From Actinomycetota bacterium (GTDB lineage: Bacteria > Actinomycetota > Actinomycetes > JACCUZ01), in contig JAVEDA010000396.1 in assembly GCA_030841195.1 (NCBI GenBank), positions 1 to 11,800 of the forward strand: a DNA stretch of 11,800 bases, read 5' to 3'. Under the pieces are notes generated by a model. It had not been told where the DNA came from. It saw only the letters and a program-made list of their open reading frames with translations, and made no database searches. The position numbers were made by a program, and so were the translations under genes. Of the stretch, positions 1 through 6,646 are shown one piece after another (the stretch's first letter is position 1; each line of letters opens with the position of its first letter).

Positions 1-292
1 GCGAGGACCGCCGGATCCCGTCCTTGTCGTCGTACGTCCGCTCCTTGAGCCGGCCGTGCACGATCACCGGCTGCCCCTTCTGCAGCGAGGCAGCCACGTT
101 CTCGGCCGTGGCCCGCCAGCAGGACACCCCGTAGAACATCGTGTCGGCGTCCCGCCAGGCGCTCATGCCCCGGTCGTACCGGCGGACCGTGGACGCGAGC
201 CGGAAGCCCGCCACGTGCGCCCCGGTCGACGTCACCCGCAACGACGGCTCGCTCGCCACGTGCCCCACGACCGTCACCACCGTCTCGTTCAT
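1..292 (-). CDS. ssb: Single-stranded DNA-binding protein, N-terminal part (runs off the window)
   Basis: Reading from ATG at 292 towards the left edge gives 97 uninterrupted codons with no stop before the window ends. The peptide begins MNETVVTVVGHVASEPSLRV and continues with the SSB OB-fold pattern: the G-x-V-x-x-x-P-x-L strand, FRLAST at about residues 31-36, a middle SCWRATAENVAASLQKGQ segment at about 58-75 and a VIVHGRLKERTY strand at about 77-88. SSB coats single-stranded DNA in replication, recombination and repair. The acidic C-terminal tail lies outside the window, so paralog type cannot be judged. The region around residues 40-55 (YDRGMSAWRDADTMFYG) looks more like actinobacterial secondary SSBs than the replicative one, but this is inference. 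An AAGGGA purine stretch sits about 10 nt upstream of the ATG. It follows the GTPase pair on the same strand but about 510 bp away, so it probably has its own promoter. Confidence 0.88.
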   Translation of the reverse strand, partial: MNETVVTVVGHVASEPSLRVTSTGAHVAGFRLASTVRRYDRGMSAWRDADTMFYGVSCWRATAENVAASLQKGQPVIVHGRLKERTYDDKDGIRRSS

Positions 293-385
293 CGCTGTCC
301 GTCCCTTCGCGCGGCCTGGTGCCGCTTCGGTGACGACGATGCGCGACCAGGGCGCTCGACGACAGGTGCTGGCGGCGATCTGGGG

Positions 386-411
386 ACAGCCGGGCGAGAT
401 CGCCCCGCTGT
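386..411. repeat. Hairpin-forming inverted repeat upstream of ssb
   Basis: The arms ACAGC-C-GGGCG and CGCCC-C-GCTGT flank a 4-nt AGAT loop. This gives ten base pairs with a single C/C mismatch. It lies about 95 nt upstream of the ssb start, in non-coding DNA. On the ssb strand it would be in the leader or just before the promoter. No T-run follows on either strand, so it could be a terminator without a U tail, a leader structure or an operator. The sequence alone does not decide. Confidence 0.45.
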
Positions 412-487
412 GGACGACGCGCCGCGGAACAGCTTGCGCGCGGCCAGGTACCTGTTCGGCCGGCCCGGCGTCGACGTCACCCCCAGC

Positions 488-650
488 CACCCGCCGGTTT
501 CCGCGGGAACGGATGCGGGTTCGGGCGCTGGGTGACCGAACCCATATCCGATCCGGCCGGAACTGCGACGGATCATGAGACGGCACGCGGAGCGCACCCG
601 GCGCGTCGTCTCAAGATCCACAACTGCTGCCGTCAGCCGGCCGACAGTGC
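488..650. repeat. Tandem structured repeat, copy 1 (163-bp unit)
   Basis: This is the first of two head-to-tail copies of a 163-bp unit filling the gap between ssb and the GTPase operon. The first ~60 bp differ from copy 2 at only one position, and GCACCCGGCGCGTCGTCTCA near 594-613 recurs unchanged 163 bp later. Inside are three symmetrical elements: a near-palindrome GTTTCCGCGGGAAC (497-510), a perfect 8-bp hairpin GGGTTCGG/CCGAACCC (517-524 with 536-543, 11-nt loop), and a longer stem GATCATGAGACG/CGTCTCAAGATC (571-582 with 607-618, one mismatch). The period is not a multiple of three and the arms remain pairable, so a non-coding structured element fits better than a gene. Confidence 0.8.
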
Positions 651-808
651 CACCCGCCGGTTTCCGCGGGAACGGATGCGGGTTCGGGCGCTGGGTGACC
701 GAACCCGTATCCGATCCGGCTGGAACCGCGGCCGATCTTGAGGCGGCGGGTGGGGTGCACCCGGCGCGTCGTCTCAAGATCCGCCGCAATTGCGGGTCGG
801 TCAGCCGG
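651..808. repeat. Tandem structured repeat, copy 2
   Basis: This second copy starts exactly 163 bp after copy 1 and runs to the end of the GTPase gene. It keeps the same palindrome (660-673), the GGGTTCGG/CCGAACCC hairpin (680-687 with 699-706, extendable outward to about 12 bp with one G-T pair) and the long stem (734-745 with 770-781). After the long stem it carries about 5 extra bases relative to copy 1. Both copies then show TCAGCCGG. In copy 2 this (801-808) includes the stop codon of the GTPase gene, which suggests that the unit duplicated included the 3' end of that gene. Most differences from copy 1 lie in its second half. Confidence 0.8.
734..781 (-). terminator. Putative terminator hairpin after the GTPase operon
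   Basis: The arms GATCTTGAGGCG (734-745) and CGTCTCAAGATC (770-781) pair at 11 of 12 positions, and the twelfth is a G-T/U wobble. The loop itself contains the palindrome GGGTGCACCC. In the GTPase direction the stem begins about 20 nt after the stop codon at 801, the usual place for an intrinsic terminator. There is no U-run, as is common for actinobacterial hairpin terminators. The equivalent stem in copy 1 (571-618) could be a second, stacked terminator. Confidence 0.45.
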
Positions 809-2453
809 TGCGAGCCCGCTCCAGCGCCAGCCGGGCGTGTGCGTGCCGGGCCAGCTCGGCCTCGACCGGGCCGAGCATCAGCTCGTCGGCGACCCTCTCG
901 ATCGCCGAGCGCAACCGTGACTCCGCGCGACGTCGGCGCGTGACGGCACCGCCTCGGACGAGGAGCCGGCCGGCCGCAGCGAGCAGCAGGCCGAGCAGCA
1001 CCCCGCCGACGAGCAGCAGGGTCGGCACCGCGATGCCCGCGAGCTCCGGCGTCGGGGCGTCGGGAAGCCGCAGGTAGCTGCCGAACCCCAGCGCCAGCAG
1101 CCAGAGACCCCCGACGACGGCCGCCGCGGCGAGCAGCCACTGCACGGCGGCGCCGGCCCGCCACCAGAGCGGGACCCGGTCGATGCCCAGGTCGGTGCTC
1201 ACCACCGCCTGGTCCAGCCGGTCGCGCACGTCGCCGGAGTGTCCGACGGCCGCGGCGCGCACCGCCCGTTGCCAGGGCGCCGGCAGGTCGGCGGCGACCG
1301 CGTCGCAGACATCGCGCACGGCGGTGTCGACCTGGGCACGCTGGACCGGCGTCGGCTCGGGCACCGACGAGCGCACCAGGGCAGCGTGCACCTCTCGCTT
1401 GGCATCGCCGGTGAGGTGCAGGCGGCGCAGTGGGTCCGGGCGCAGCCGTCGGACCCACCGAGTGGGCTGCCAGCCGAGCAGGCCGGAAGCACGCAGCTGC
1501 CACGACTCCTCGACCGCCGAGCCGATCACGGGCACACCGGCCGAGGTCGCGAGGGCGTCGACCAGCCGGCCACGCTCGGCCGAGGCGACGCCCGCGGGCT
1601 CCCCGGCGGACACCGTCCCGACCATGGCCTCGACGACCTCTTCGACGTCGGCCACCAACCGGTCGTTACGGGCCCGTCGCTTGGTCACCGCGTCGGCCAG
1701 CAGTCCACGCAGCGCGTCGATGCCGGCTCCGGTGCGCGCCGAGGTGGTGAGGACGGGCGACCGGCGCAAGCCGTCCTCGTCGATCAGCCGGCGCAGGTCG
1801 TCCGCGCACTCGGCCGCCGCGAACGGGTTCACCGTGTCCACCTGGTTGAGCACCACCACGGTCACCGACTCGTGGGCCGCCAGCCGCCGCAGGTAGCGCT
1901 CGTGCAGGAGCTTGTCGGCGTACTTCTGCGGGTCGACGACCCAGACGAGCAGGTCCACCAGCTCCACCAGCCGGTCCACCTCGTGCTGGTGCTCGACGAC
2001 GGCCGAGTCGTGGTCTGGCAGGTCGAGGAGCACCAGCCCGTCGAGCTCGCTGGCCTCCTCCTCGCGCAGGCCCGGCCCGTGCCGCCAGGTGGTCTGCCGC
2101 CGGGGCACCCCGAGCCACTGCACCAGAGGCGCGGCGCCGTCCGAGCCCCAGACGCTCGCGAACGCCTTGGCGGTCGTCGGCCGCCGCACGCCGGCGGGCG
2201 AGATGTCAGCACCGGAGAGCACGTTGAACAGCGACGACTTGCCGCTGCCGGTGGAGCCGGCCAGCGCCACCACCGTGTGCTCGCCGGACAGCCGCAGCCG
2301 CTCCCCCGCTCGGGTCGACACCGCCCGGGCCCGGTCGAGCAGCGCCGGCGCGGCCCGGCCGTCCAGCGCCTCGACCGCCTCGTCCAGGGCGGCCAGCATC
2401 GCGGGCAGGTCGGCCCGCCGGTGCCGCCCGCGCAACCGCGGCAACGCCTTCAT
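801..2453 (-). CDS. YfjP/dynamin-like membrane GTPase, second of a coupled pair
   Basis: This 550-residue protein has an N-terminal TRAFAC-type GTPase domain and a hydrophobic C-terminal region. Visible motifs are G1 GSTGSGKSS (66-74), a G2-type RPTT (91-94), G3 DLPD (144-147), G4 NQVD (203-206) and G5 TSA (237-239), so all five are intact and GTP binding and hydrolysis are expected. A middle helical, Arg-rich region (about 260-430) follows. Two hydrophobic segments lie at about 433-457 and 470-497, then a basic stretch (VTRRRRAESRLR) and a short helical tail. The protein is probably anchored on the cytoplasmic face of the membrane. The ATG overlaps the stop of the upstream GTPase gene as ATGA, implying translational coupling. 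The arrangement resembles side-by-side bacterial dynamin-like proteins such as Streptomyces DynA/DynB. That link is inferred from architecture, and a ribosome- or membrane-linked YfjP-type role remains possible. Confidence 0.85.
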   Translation of the reverse strand: MKALPRLRGRHRRADLPAMLAALDEAVEALDGRAAPALLDRARAVSTRAGERLRLSGEHTVVALAGSTGSGKSSLFNVLSGADISPAGVRRPTTAKAFASVWGSDGAAPLVQWLGVPRRQTTWRHGPGLREEEASELDGLVLLDLPDHDSAVVEHQHEVDRLVELVDLLVWVVDPQKYADKLLHERYLRRLAAHESVTVVVLNQVDTVNPFAAAECADDLRRLIDEDGLRRSPVLTTSARTGAGIDALRGLLADAVTKRRARNDRLVADVEEVVEAMVGTVSAGEPAGVASAERGRLVDALATSAGVPVIGSAVEESWQLRASGLLGWQPTRWVRRLRPDPLRRLHLTGDAKREVHAALVRSSVPEPTPVQRAQVDTAVRDVCDAVAADLPAPWQRAVRAAAVGHSGDVRDRLDQAVVSTDLGIDRVPLWWRAGAAVQWLLAAAAVVGGLWLLALGFGSYLRLPDAPTPELAGIAVPTLLLVGGVLLGLLLAAAGRLLVRGGAVTRRRRAESRLRSAIERVADELMLGPVEAELARHAHARLALERARTG

Positions 2454-4180
2454 CTGGCGTCCTCGACGTCCTGGACGGCGGCCCGCAGGGCCGCGCCGGA
2501 ACCGTCATGGACACCGACCGCCTCGAGTCGGTCGGTGAACCGGCGGCGCTCGCCCTCGAGCAGCAGCTCAACCCGCGCGTGCAGGTCACGCCGGGCTGTC
2601 TCCGCCAGCGAGCGGACCGCCTGGTCGCCGAGCACAGCCTCGAGGATCTTCTGGCTCAGCGCCGCCGCGCCACCGGCGACCGCGACCTCGCCACCCACCA
2701 GTCCTCCGGTGTGTGCGAACACCACGATCATCACCATCAGGCCCAGTGCGTTCACGCCGAAGGCAAGGTAGCGCGCGGTCGACCGTTTGCCCTGCCCCTG
2801 GTTGCGTACGAGCTCCACCACCCCGGACTGCCAGTCGCGAATTTCACTTGCGGTCGCGTCACCCAGCCCGGACGAGCTGCGGCGCAGGTCGTCGCCGCCG
2901 AGCAGCTGGGCGCCGGCCGGGTCACCGGCCCACGCCGCCCCCGCCTGCTCGGCCGCCGTGTCCGCGGCCGAGCGGACCAGCGCCTCCACCCCCGACTCGA
3001 GTGCCTCGGCCAGGGGCTCGCCCGGCTGCGGCTTTCCCTTGGCGGCGGCGGTCACCCGGTCGCGCAGCCGCGACACCTTCGACTCCAGGGCACGCATCAG
3101 CTCCCCGGTGCCAACGAACTCCTGCCAGCGGGCCAGCACCTCACCGCGCAGCAGGGAGCCGTCCCCGCTGGCCACGTCGACGAGCTCCAGGGCACCGTCG
3201 TACGCCGTGTCGACCTCCCGACGGAGGCGGACGGTGGCCTCGGCCTGCGCGTCGGCGGCGGCCGCGAGCACGAAGACCCTGGCCCCCAGGGAGCGCACCG
3301 CGCCGTCCAGGGTGTGCCGCACCACGGCGGCCCGCAGGGCGGAGTCCGAGGCGATGCTGTAGAGCCAGGTGCGCATCGGGTCGATGACGTCGGGGGGCAG
3401 CATCGCGTCGTACGCCGCCGTCTCGTGCACCACGAACAACGGAGCCTCGCCGAGCCCGTTCTCGGTCAGCATCGCAGCCAGGTGACCGCGCACCTCCTCG
3501 GTCGCCTCCGGCGTGACCCGGTCGAGCACCACCGCAACGGCGGTCCCCCGGGTGACCGCCTCGCGCAGGAAATCACAGGGCACCGCGTCGGCGTACCGGG
3601 CCGCTGTCGTGACGAACAGCCACATGTCCGCGGCCGCGAGCAGCTGGGTGGCCAGCTCACGGTTGCGGGTGACGACCGAGTCGATGTCCGGGGCGTCGAG
3701 GACCGCGAGCCCGGCCGGGATCCCCTCGCTCGGCACGAGCTGTAGAGCTGTCGGGTCGGTCGAGCTGGCCGTGGTCCGGCTGAGGCCGGGAAGCACCCGC
3801 TTCTCCTCGAACCAGTCGTTGTCGCCGGGGTGGTAGGCGAGCACCGCGGACCGGGTCGTCGGGCGCAGCACACCGGAGGCGCTGACCCGCTGGCCGACCA
3901 GGCTGTTCACCAGCGTCGACTTGCCGGCCCCGGTCGGCCCGCCCACCACCGCGAGCAGCGGCGCATCCAGCCGGCGCAGCCGCGGCAGGACGTAGTCGTC
4001 GAGCTGGTCGGCCACCTCGCGGCGCAGCCGGCGGGCCTGCTCGGCCCCGGCGACGGGCAGCGGCAGGCGCAGCTCGGTGACGTGCTCGCCCAGCCTTTCG
4101 AGGGCAGCGAGCAACGCCGCGGGTCCGGAGCCGGGGGCCACGGCACCAATCGTGGCGTAGCGCAGGGTCCCGTGTGGCAC
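2450..4180 (-). CDS. Dynamin-like/YfjP-like GTPase, first of a coupled pair
   Basis: This 576-residue protein carries G1 GGPTGAGKST (80-89), a G2-type RPTT (106-109) and G3 DAPD (162-165). At the G4 position there is VVLDRVTP (217-224) instead of N/TKxD, so base specificity may be altered or supplied differently. A long helical region (about 280-460) with many Ala, Glu and Arg residues follows. Two hydrophobic stretches at about 470-489 and 493-508 may form a membrane hairpin, followed by a charged helical tail. It is the first gene of a two-gene operon and its TGA overlaps the next gene's ATG. The listed start is GTG at 4180; it has no Shine-Dalgarno, but TAGATC lies 7 nt before it, compatible with a leaderless transcript. 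A GTG at codon 14 is an alternative start. The family usually acts at the cell membrane. The specific role here is unknown. Confidence 0.83.
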   Translation of the reverse strand: MPHGTLRYATIGAVAPGSGPAALLAALERLGEHVTELRLPLPVAGAEQARRLRREVADQLDDYVLPRLRRLDAPLLAVVGGPTGAGKSTLVNSLVGQRVSASGVLRPTTRSAVLAYHPGDNDWFEEKRVLPGLSRTTASSTDPTALQLVPSEGIPAGLAVLDAPDIDSVVTRNRELATQLLAAADMWLFVTTAARYADAVPCDFLREAVTRGTAVAVVLDRVTPEATEEVRGHLAAMLTENGLGEAPLFVVHETAAYDAMLPPDVIDPMRTWLYSIASDSALRAAVVRHTLDGAVRSLGARVFVLAAAADAQAEATVRLRREVDTAYDGALELVDVASGDGSLLRGEVLARWQEFVGTGELMRALESKVSRLRDRVTAAAKGKPQPGEPLAEALESGVEALVRSAADTAAEQAGAAWAGDPAGAQLLGGDDLRRSSSGLGDATASEIRDWQSGVVELVRNQGQGKRSTARYLAFGVNALGLMVMIVVFAHTGGLVGGEVAVAGGAAALSQKILEAVLGDQAVRSLAETARRDLHARVELLLEGERRRFTDRLEAVGVHDGSGAALRAAVQDVEDAR

Positions 4181-4252
4181 TTGCGACGATCTACGGCGCG
4201 GCGTGCAGGTGAGGTAGCGTCCGCCCGTCCGGCTCTTCGGGAGGAGCGACTC
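4181..4252. promoter_or_regulatory. Divergent promoter region between GTPase operon and M1 peptidase
   Basis: These 72 bp separate two divergent genes, so both promoters must lie here or inside the coding ends. On the minus strand, TAGATC (4193-4188) lies 7 nt before the GTG at 4180. On the plus strand, TAGCGT (4215-4220) is a TANNNT -10 candidate, followed by the Shine-Dalgarno GAGGAG at 4241-4246. No convincing -35 hexamers are visible for either gene, so the promoter calls are tentative. Confidence 0.4.
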
Positions 4253-5650
4253 GTGCGTGCATCGATGCTCAGGTGGGCAGGTGTCGGCCTGGGGCTGGTC
4301 GCCCTTGCGAGCAGCGTCACCCCGGCAACCGCCGCCACGACGCCCTCAGCCGCGAGAGACCCGTACTTCCCGCGGCAGGGCAACGCCGGCTACGACGTGG
4401 CCCACTACGGCCTCACTCTGCGCTACGACCCGGGCACCCGTCACCTGACCGCGCGGGCAGCCATCACGGCGACCGCGACCACCCGGCTGCGGGCCTTCCA
4501 CCTCGACTTCCGCCGCACCCTGCGGGTCTCGCGGGTGACCGTCGACGGGCACGGGGCGACGTTCACGCAACGAGGCACCCACGGCCATGACCTGGTGGTG
4601 ACCCCGGCTGCTCCTGTGCGCAAGGGCGACCGGTTCCGCACCGTGGTGCGCTACGCCGGGCGACCGCAGGCCGTCACCGACCCGGACGGCTCGATCGACG
4701 GCTGGGTCGAGACGGAGGACGGCGCCTTCGTCGTGGGCGAGCCACAGGGTGCGCCCACCTGGTTCCCGTGCAACGACACGCCCCGCGACAAGGCGCGCTA
4801 CGACTTCCGGGTGACCGTTCCGGCCGGCATCACCGCGATTGCGAACGGCGAGCTCGTCGGCCGCATCATCCGACACGGCGACTGGCGCACCTTCCGGTGG
4901 CACAGCGGCAAGCCGATGGCGACGTACCTGGCCACCGTGACCACCGGCGTCTTCCGCGTTCGCACCGGTACGACTCCGGGGGGCATCCTCTACTACATCG
5001 CCACCGACCCGAAGGTGACGGCCGCGAGCCGGGACGTCCTGCGCAAGGTGCCGGCGATGACCGACTACTTCGTCGGCCTGTTCGGCCCCTACCCGTTCGG
5101 CTCCACCGGGGCCGTCGTCGACCACGCCCCCAAGGTCGGCTACGCCCTGGAGAACCAGACCAAGCCGCTCTTCGACAGCCCGCCGGACGAGCTGACCGTG
5201 TCCCACGAGCTGGCGCACATGTGGTTCGGCGACTCGGTGACGCTCAAGCGCTGGCGGGACATCTGGGTCAACGAGGGGTTCGCGGAGTTCAGCGCCTGGA
5301 TGTGGAGCGAGCACACCGGGCAGAAGAGCGCGCAGGCCTACTTCGACCGGTACTACGCGAAGAAGGCCGACAGCTGGGTGTTCAGCCCGCCCCCGGCCGA
5401 CCCCGGCGGCCCCGCCGACATGTTCGACGGCTCCGTCTACGAACGCGGCGCGATGACCCTGCAGGCGCTGCGGGTCAAGCTCGGCGACGACACCTTCTTC
5501 CCGATGCTGCGGGCTTGGTACGCCGCCCACACGTACGGCAACGTCACGGTGCCCGAGTTCACCGCGTTCGCCTCGGCGTACGCCGGTCGCGACCTGTCCG
5601 CCTTCTTCCAGACCTGGCTGTACGACGCCGGGAAACCGACCACCTGGTGA
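4253..5650 (+). CDS. Secreted short M1-family zinc metallopeptidase (aminopeptidase N-like)
   Basis: This 465-residue protein starts at GTG 4253 with GAGGAG 6 nt upstream. The ATG at 4265 lacks that spacing. Residues 1 to about 27 form a signal peptide: basic start, hydrophobic core GVGLGLVALASSV, and an Ala-rich cleavage region near PATAA. Residues about 45-245 fit the M1 N-terminal beta domain. The catalytic domain shows HELAH at 318-322 and a third zinc ligand E341, exactly 18 residues after the second His (NEGFAEFS). An exopeptidase-type motif GYALEN (297-301, E300 replacing GAMEN/GMEN) and a catalytic Tyr candidate in GSVYERGA (Y396) are also visible. It ends at about 465 residues, so it lacks the large C-terminal helical domain of full-length (~850 residue) aminopeptidase N. 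Short secreted versions are known in actinobacteria. It probably trims peptides outside the cell. Its stop abuts the promoter of the next gene. Confidence 0.92.
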   Translation: MRASMLRWAGVGLGLVALASSVTPATAATTPSAARDPYFPRQGNAGYDVAHYGLTLRYDPGTRHLTARAAITATATTRLRAFHLDFRRTLRVSRVTVDGHGATFTQRGTHGHDLVVTPAAPVRKGDRFRTVVRYAGRPQAVTDPDGSIDGWVETEDGAFVVGEPQGAPTWFPCNDTPRDKARYDFRVTVPAGITAIANGELVGRIIRHGDWRTFRWHSGKPMATYLATVTTGVFRVRTGTTPGGILYYIATDPKVTAASRDVLRKVPAMTDYFVGLFGPYPFGSTGAVVDHAPKVGYALENQTKPLFDSPPDELTVSHELAHMWFGDSVTLKRWRDIWVNEGFAEFSAWMWSEHTGQKSAQAYFDRYYAKKADSWVFSPPPADPGGPADMFDGSVYERGAMTLQALRVKLGDDTFFPMLRAWYAAHTYGNVTVPEFTAFASAYAGRDLSAFFQTWLYDAGKPTTW

Positions 5651-5653
5651 CCC

Positions 5654-5683
5654 TGGACATGTGACCATCTGGTCACCTATTCT
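5654..5683 (+). promoter_or_regulatory. Promoter with embedded operator for the ArsR-SRPBCC operon
   Basis: A -35-like TGGACA (5654-5659) and a -10-like TATTCT (5678-5683) are 18 bp apart. The spacer holds a perfect inverted repeat GTGACCA-TC-TGGTCAC (5661-5676). ArsR-family repressors bind dyads placed like this, so it is the obvious autoregulatory operator. The -10 ends 6 nt before the GTG start at 5690, which predicts a leaderless transcript. Only 3 bp separate the upstream stop codon from the -35. Confidence 0.7.
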
Positions 5684-5689
5684 CGGCTC

Positions 5690-6013
5690 GTGACCACCGA
5701 CGAGGACGGCGTCTTCAAGGCACTCGCCGACCCGACGCGCCGCTTCCTGCTCGACCTGCTGTTCGCCCGGGACGGGCGCACGCTCACCGAGCTGGAGTCG
5801 GGACTGGAGATGACGCGGTTCGGGGTGATGAAGCACCTGCGTGTCCTGGCGGATGCCGGGCTCGTCGTCACCCGCCGGTCCGGCCGGGAGAAGCTGCACT
5901 TCCTCAACCCGGTCCCGATCCGGCTCGTCCACGACCGGTGGATCGACAAGTACACCGAGCGCCAGGTCAGCGCGCTCGCCGACCTCAAACGAGACCTGGA
6001 GACCGAGGCATGA
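5690..6013 (+). CDS. ArsR-family transcriptional repressor (AHSA1-linked type)
   Basis: This 107-residue winged-helix protein opens with DGVFKALADPTRRFLLDLL, the typical first helices of the ArsR/SmtB family. The helix-turn-helix covers about 31-59, with MTRFGVMKHLRVLADAGLV (41-59) as recognition helix. The beta-hairpin wing follows (TRRSGREKLHFLNP, 61-74), then a C-terminal dimerisation helix. There is no Cys-containing ELCVCDL metal site, so metal sensing is unlikely. Repressors of this subtype are commonly paired with an SRPBCC/AHSA1 gene, as here. The start is GTG 5690. There is no Shine-Dalgarno, but the -10 lies 6 nt upstream, so translation is probably leaderless. The stop overlaps the next ATG (ATGA). 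It probably represses its own operon through the inverted repeat at 5661-5676. The inducer is unknown. Confidence 0.9.
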   Translation: MTTDEDGVFKALADPTRRFLLDLLFARDGRTLTELESGLEMTRFGVMKHLRVLADAGLVVTRRSGREKLHFLNPVPIRLVHDRWIDKYTERQVSALADLKRDLETEA

Positions 6014-6543
6014 CCACGACGACCGACGACATAGCCCCAGCGATGACCACCACCCAGGTGCACCGCGTCTACATCAAGGCCGACGCCCAGAAGATCTGGG
6101 ACGCCATCACCCAGCCGGAATGGACCGTCAGGTACGGCTACACCGGGGTCGTCGACTACGACCTGCGACCGGGCGGCAGGTTCGCCGTACATCCCACCGA
6201 CGAGTTCAGGGCCGGGGCCGAGGCCTCCGGGCATCCCGGGCTGCCCGACACGATCATCGACGGCGAGGTGCTGGAGTGCGAGCCGCCGCACCGGCTGGTC
6301 ACCACCTGGCGGATGCTGATGGACGCCGGCACCGCGGGCGAAGGCTTCACCCGACTCACCTATGAGATCAAGCAGCTCGGCGGGTTCTGCTCCCTCACCG
6401 TCGTGCACGAGCTCGAGGGCGCGCCGAAGCTCTACGAGATCCTGTCCGGGTCGCTGGAGGACCATGGCGCGGGCGGCGGCCACTCGTGGGTGCTCAGCGA
6501 CCTCAAGTCCCTGCTGGAGACCGGGAGCGGCCTGGCCGGCTGA
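6010..6543 (+). CDS. SRPBCC/AHSA1-family protein (START-like ligand-binding fold)
   Basis: This 177-residue protein has the AHSA1/SRPBCC pattern: a first strand VHRVYIKADAQKIWDAIT (17-34), an early Trp (W38), the GGRF turn at 55-58, strands around IIDGEVLECEPPHRLVTTWR (82-101), LTYEI (116-120) and VVHELEG (131-137), and a long C-terminal helix (about 155-172, SWVLSDLKSLLE). The fold usually binds a hydrophobic small molecule or a protein partner in a deep pocket. No catalytic residues can be assigned. The chosen start is the ATG overlapping the repressor's stop. An internal ATG at 6043, giving MTTTQVHRV, is an alternative and would fit the minimal fold. It is coupled to and presumably controlled by the preceding ArsR protein. 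The substrate is unknown. Confidence 0.88.
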   Translation: MTTTTDDIAPAMTTTQVHRVYIKADAQKIWDAITQPEWTVRYGYTGVVDYDLRPGGRFAVHPTDEFRAGAEASGHPGLPDTIIDGEVLECEPPHRLVTTWRMLMDAGTAGEGFTRLTYEIKQLGGFCSLTVVHELEGAPKLYEILSGSLEDHGAGGGHSWVLSDLKSLLETGSGLAG

Positions 6544-6572
6544 CCGCCGGGAGCGCCCGTGCGGCCGCCGAT

Positions 6573-6646
6573 GGCTCGCGATCGCTAGGCCGAACGGGTC
6601 AAGTTCGCCCGCCCGCGAGCCGACATCCCGGACATGATGTTCCGGG
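6573..6646 (+). promoter_or_regulatory. Nested inverted repeats in the leader and start of the diguanylate cyclase gene
   Basis: An outer perfect 8-bp pair GGCTCGCG (6573-6580) / CGCGAGCC (6614-6621) encloses an inner pair CGAAC (6591-6595) / GTTCG (6603-6607) with a 7-nt loop. A third dyad then begins: CCCGGACAT (6627-6635) and ATGTTCCGGG (6637-6646) are complementary apart from one extra T. This third dyad contains both candidate start codons, the ATGs at 6634 and 6637. It does not match the c-di-GMP riboswitch cores I know. It could be an RNA switch or start-masking hairpin, or an operator. Confidence 0.4.

Noticed and set aside
289..490. Possible minus-strand gene ending in an ATGA overlap with ssb (start GTG 490, 63 residues)
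   Set aside because: The peptide is Arg/Pro-rich low complexity, the region contains a strong hairpin, and the longer frame runs through the 163-bp repeats, whose period would shift frame between copies. High GC keeps frames open by chance.
488..808. CRISPR array
   Set aside because: Only two units of 163 bp with diverged second halves and no short repeat-spacer alternation. No cas gene is present.
1239..2771. Long plus-strand open frame opposite the two GTPase genes
   Set aside because: It crosses the junction of two genes with complete GTPase motifs on the other strand and has a His/Arg/Gly-rich composition typical of antisense shadows in GC-rich DNA.
3830..4252. N-terminal extension of the M1 peptidase frame
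   Set aside because: It overlaps the GTPase gene on the opposite strand, and the signal peptide and Shine-Dalgarno place the start at 4253.
4346..5932. Long minus-strand open frame opposite the M1 peptidase and ArsR genes
   Set aside because: It covers parts of two genes with clear families and shows no recognisable domain. It is an antisense shadow.
6573..6646. c-di-GMP riboswitch before the diguanylate cyclase
   Set aside because: The conserved core and tetraloop-receptor pattern of the known c-di-GMP riboswitch classes are not seen. Only generic inverted repeats are present, and they extend into the coding start.
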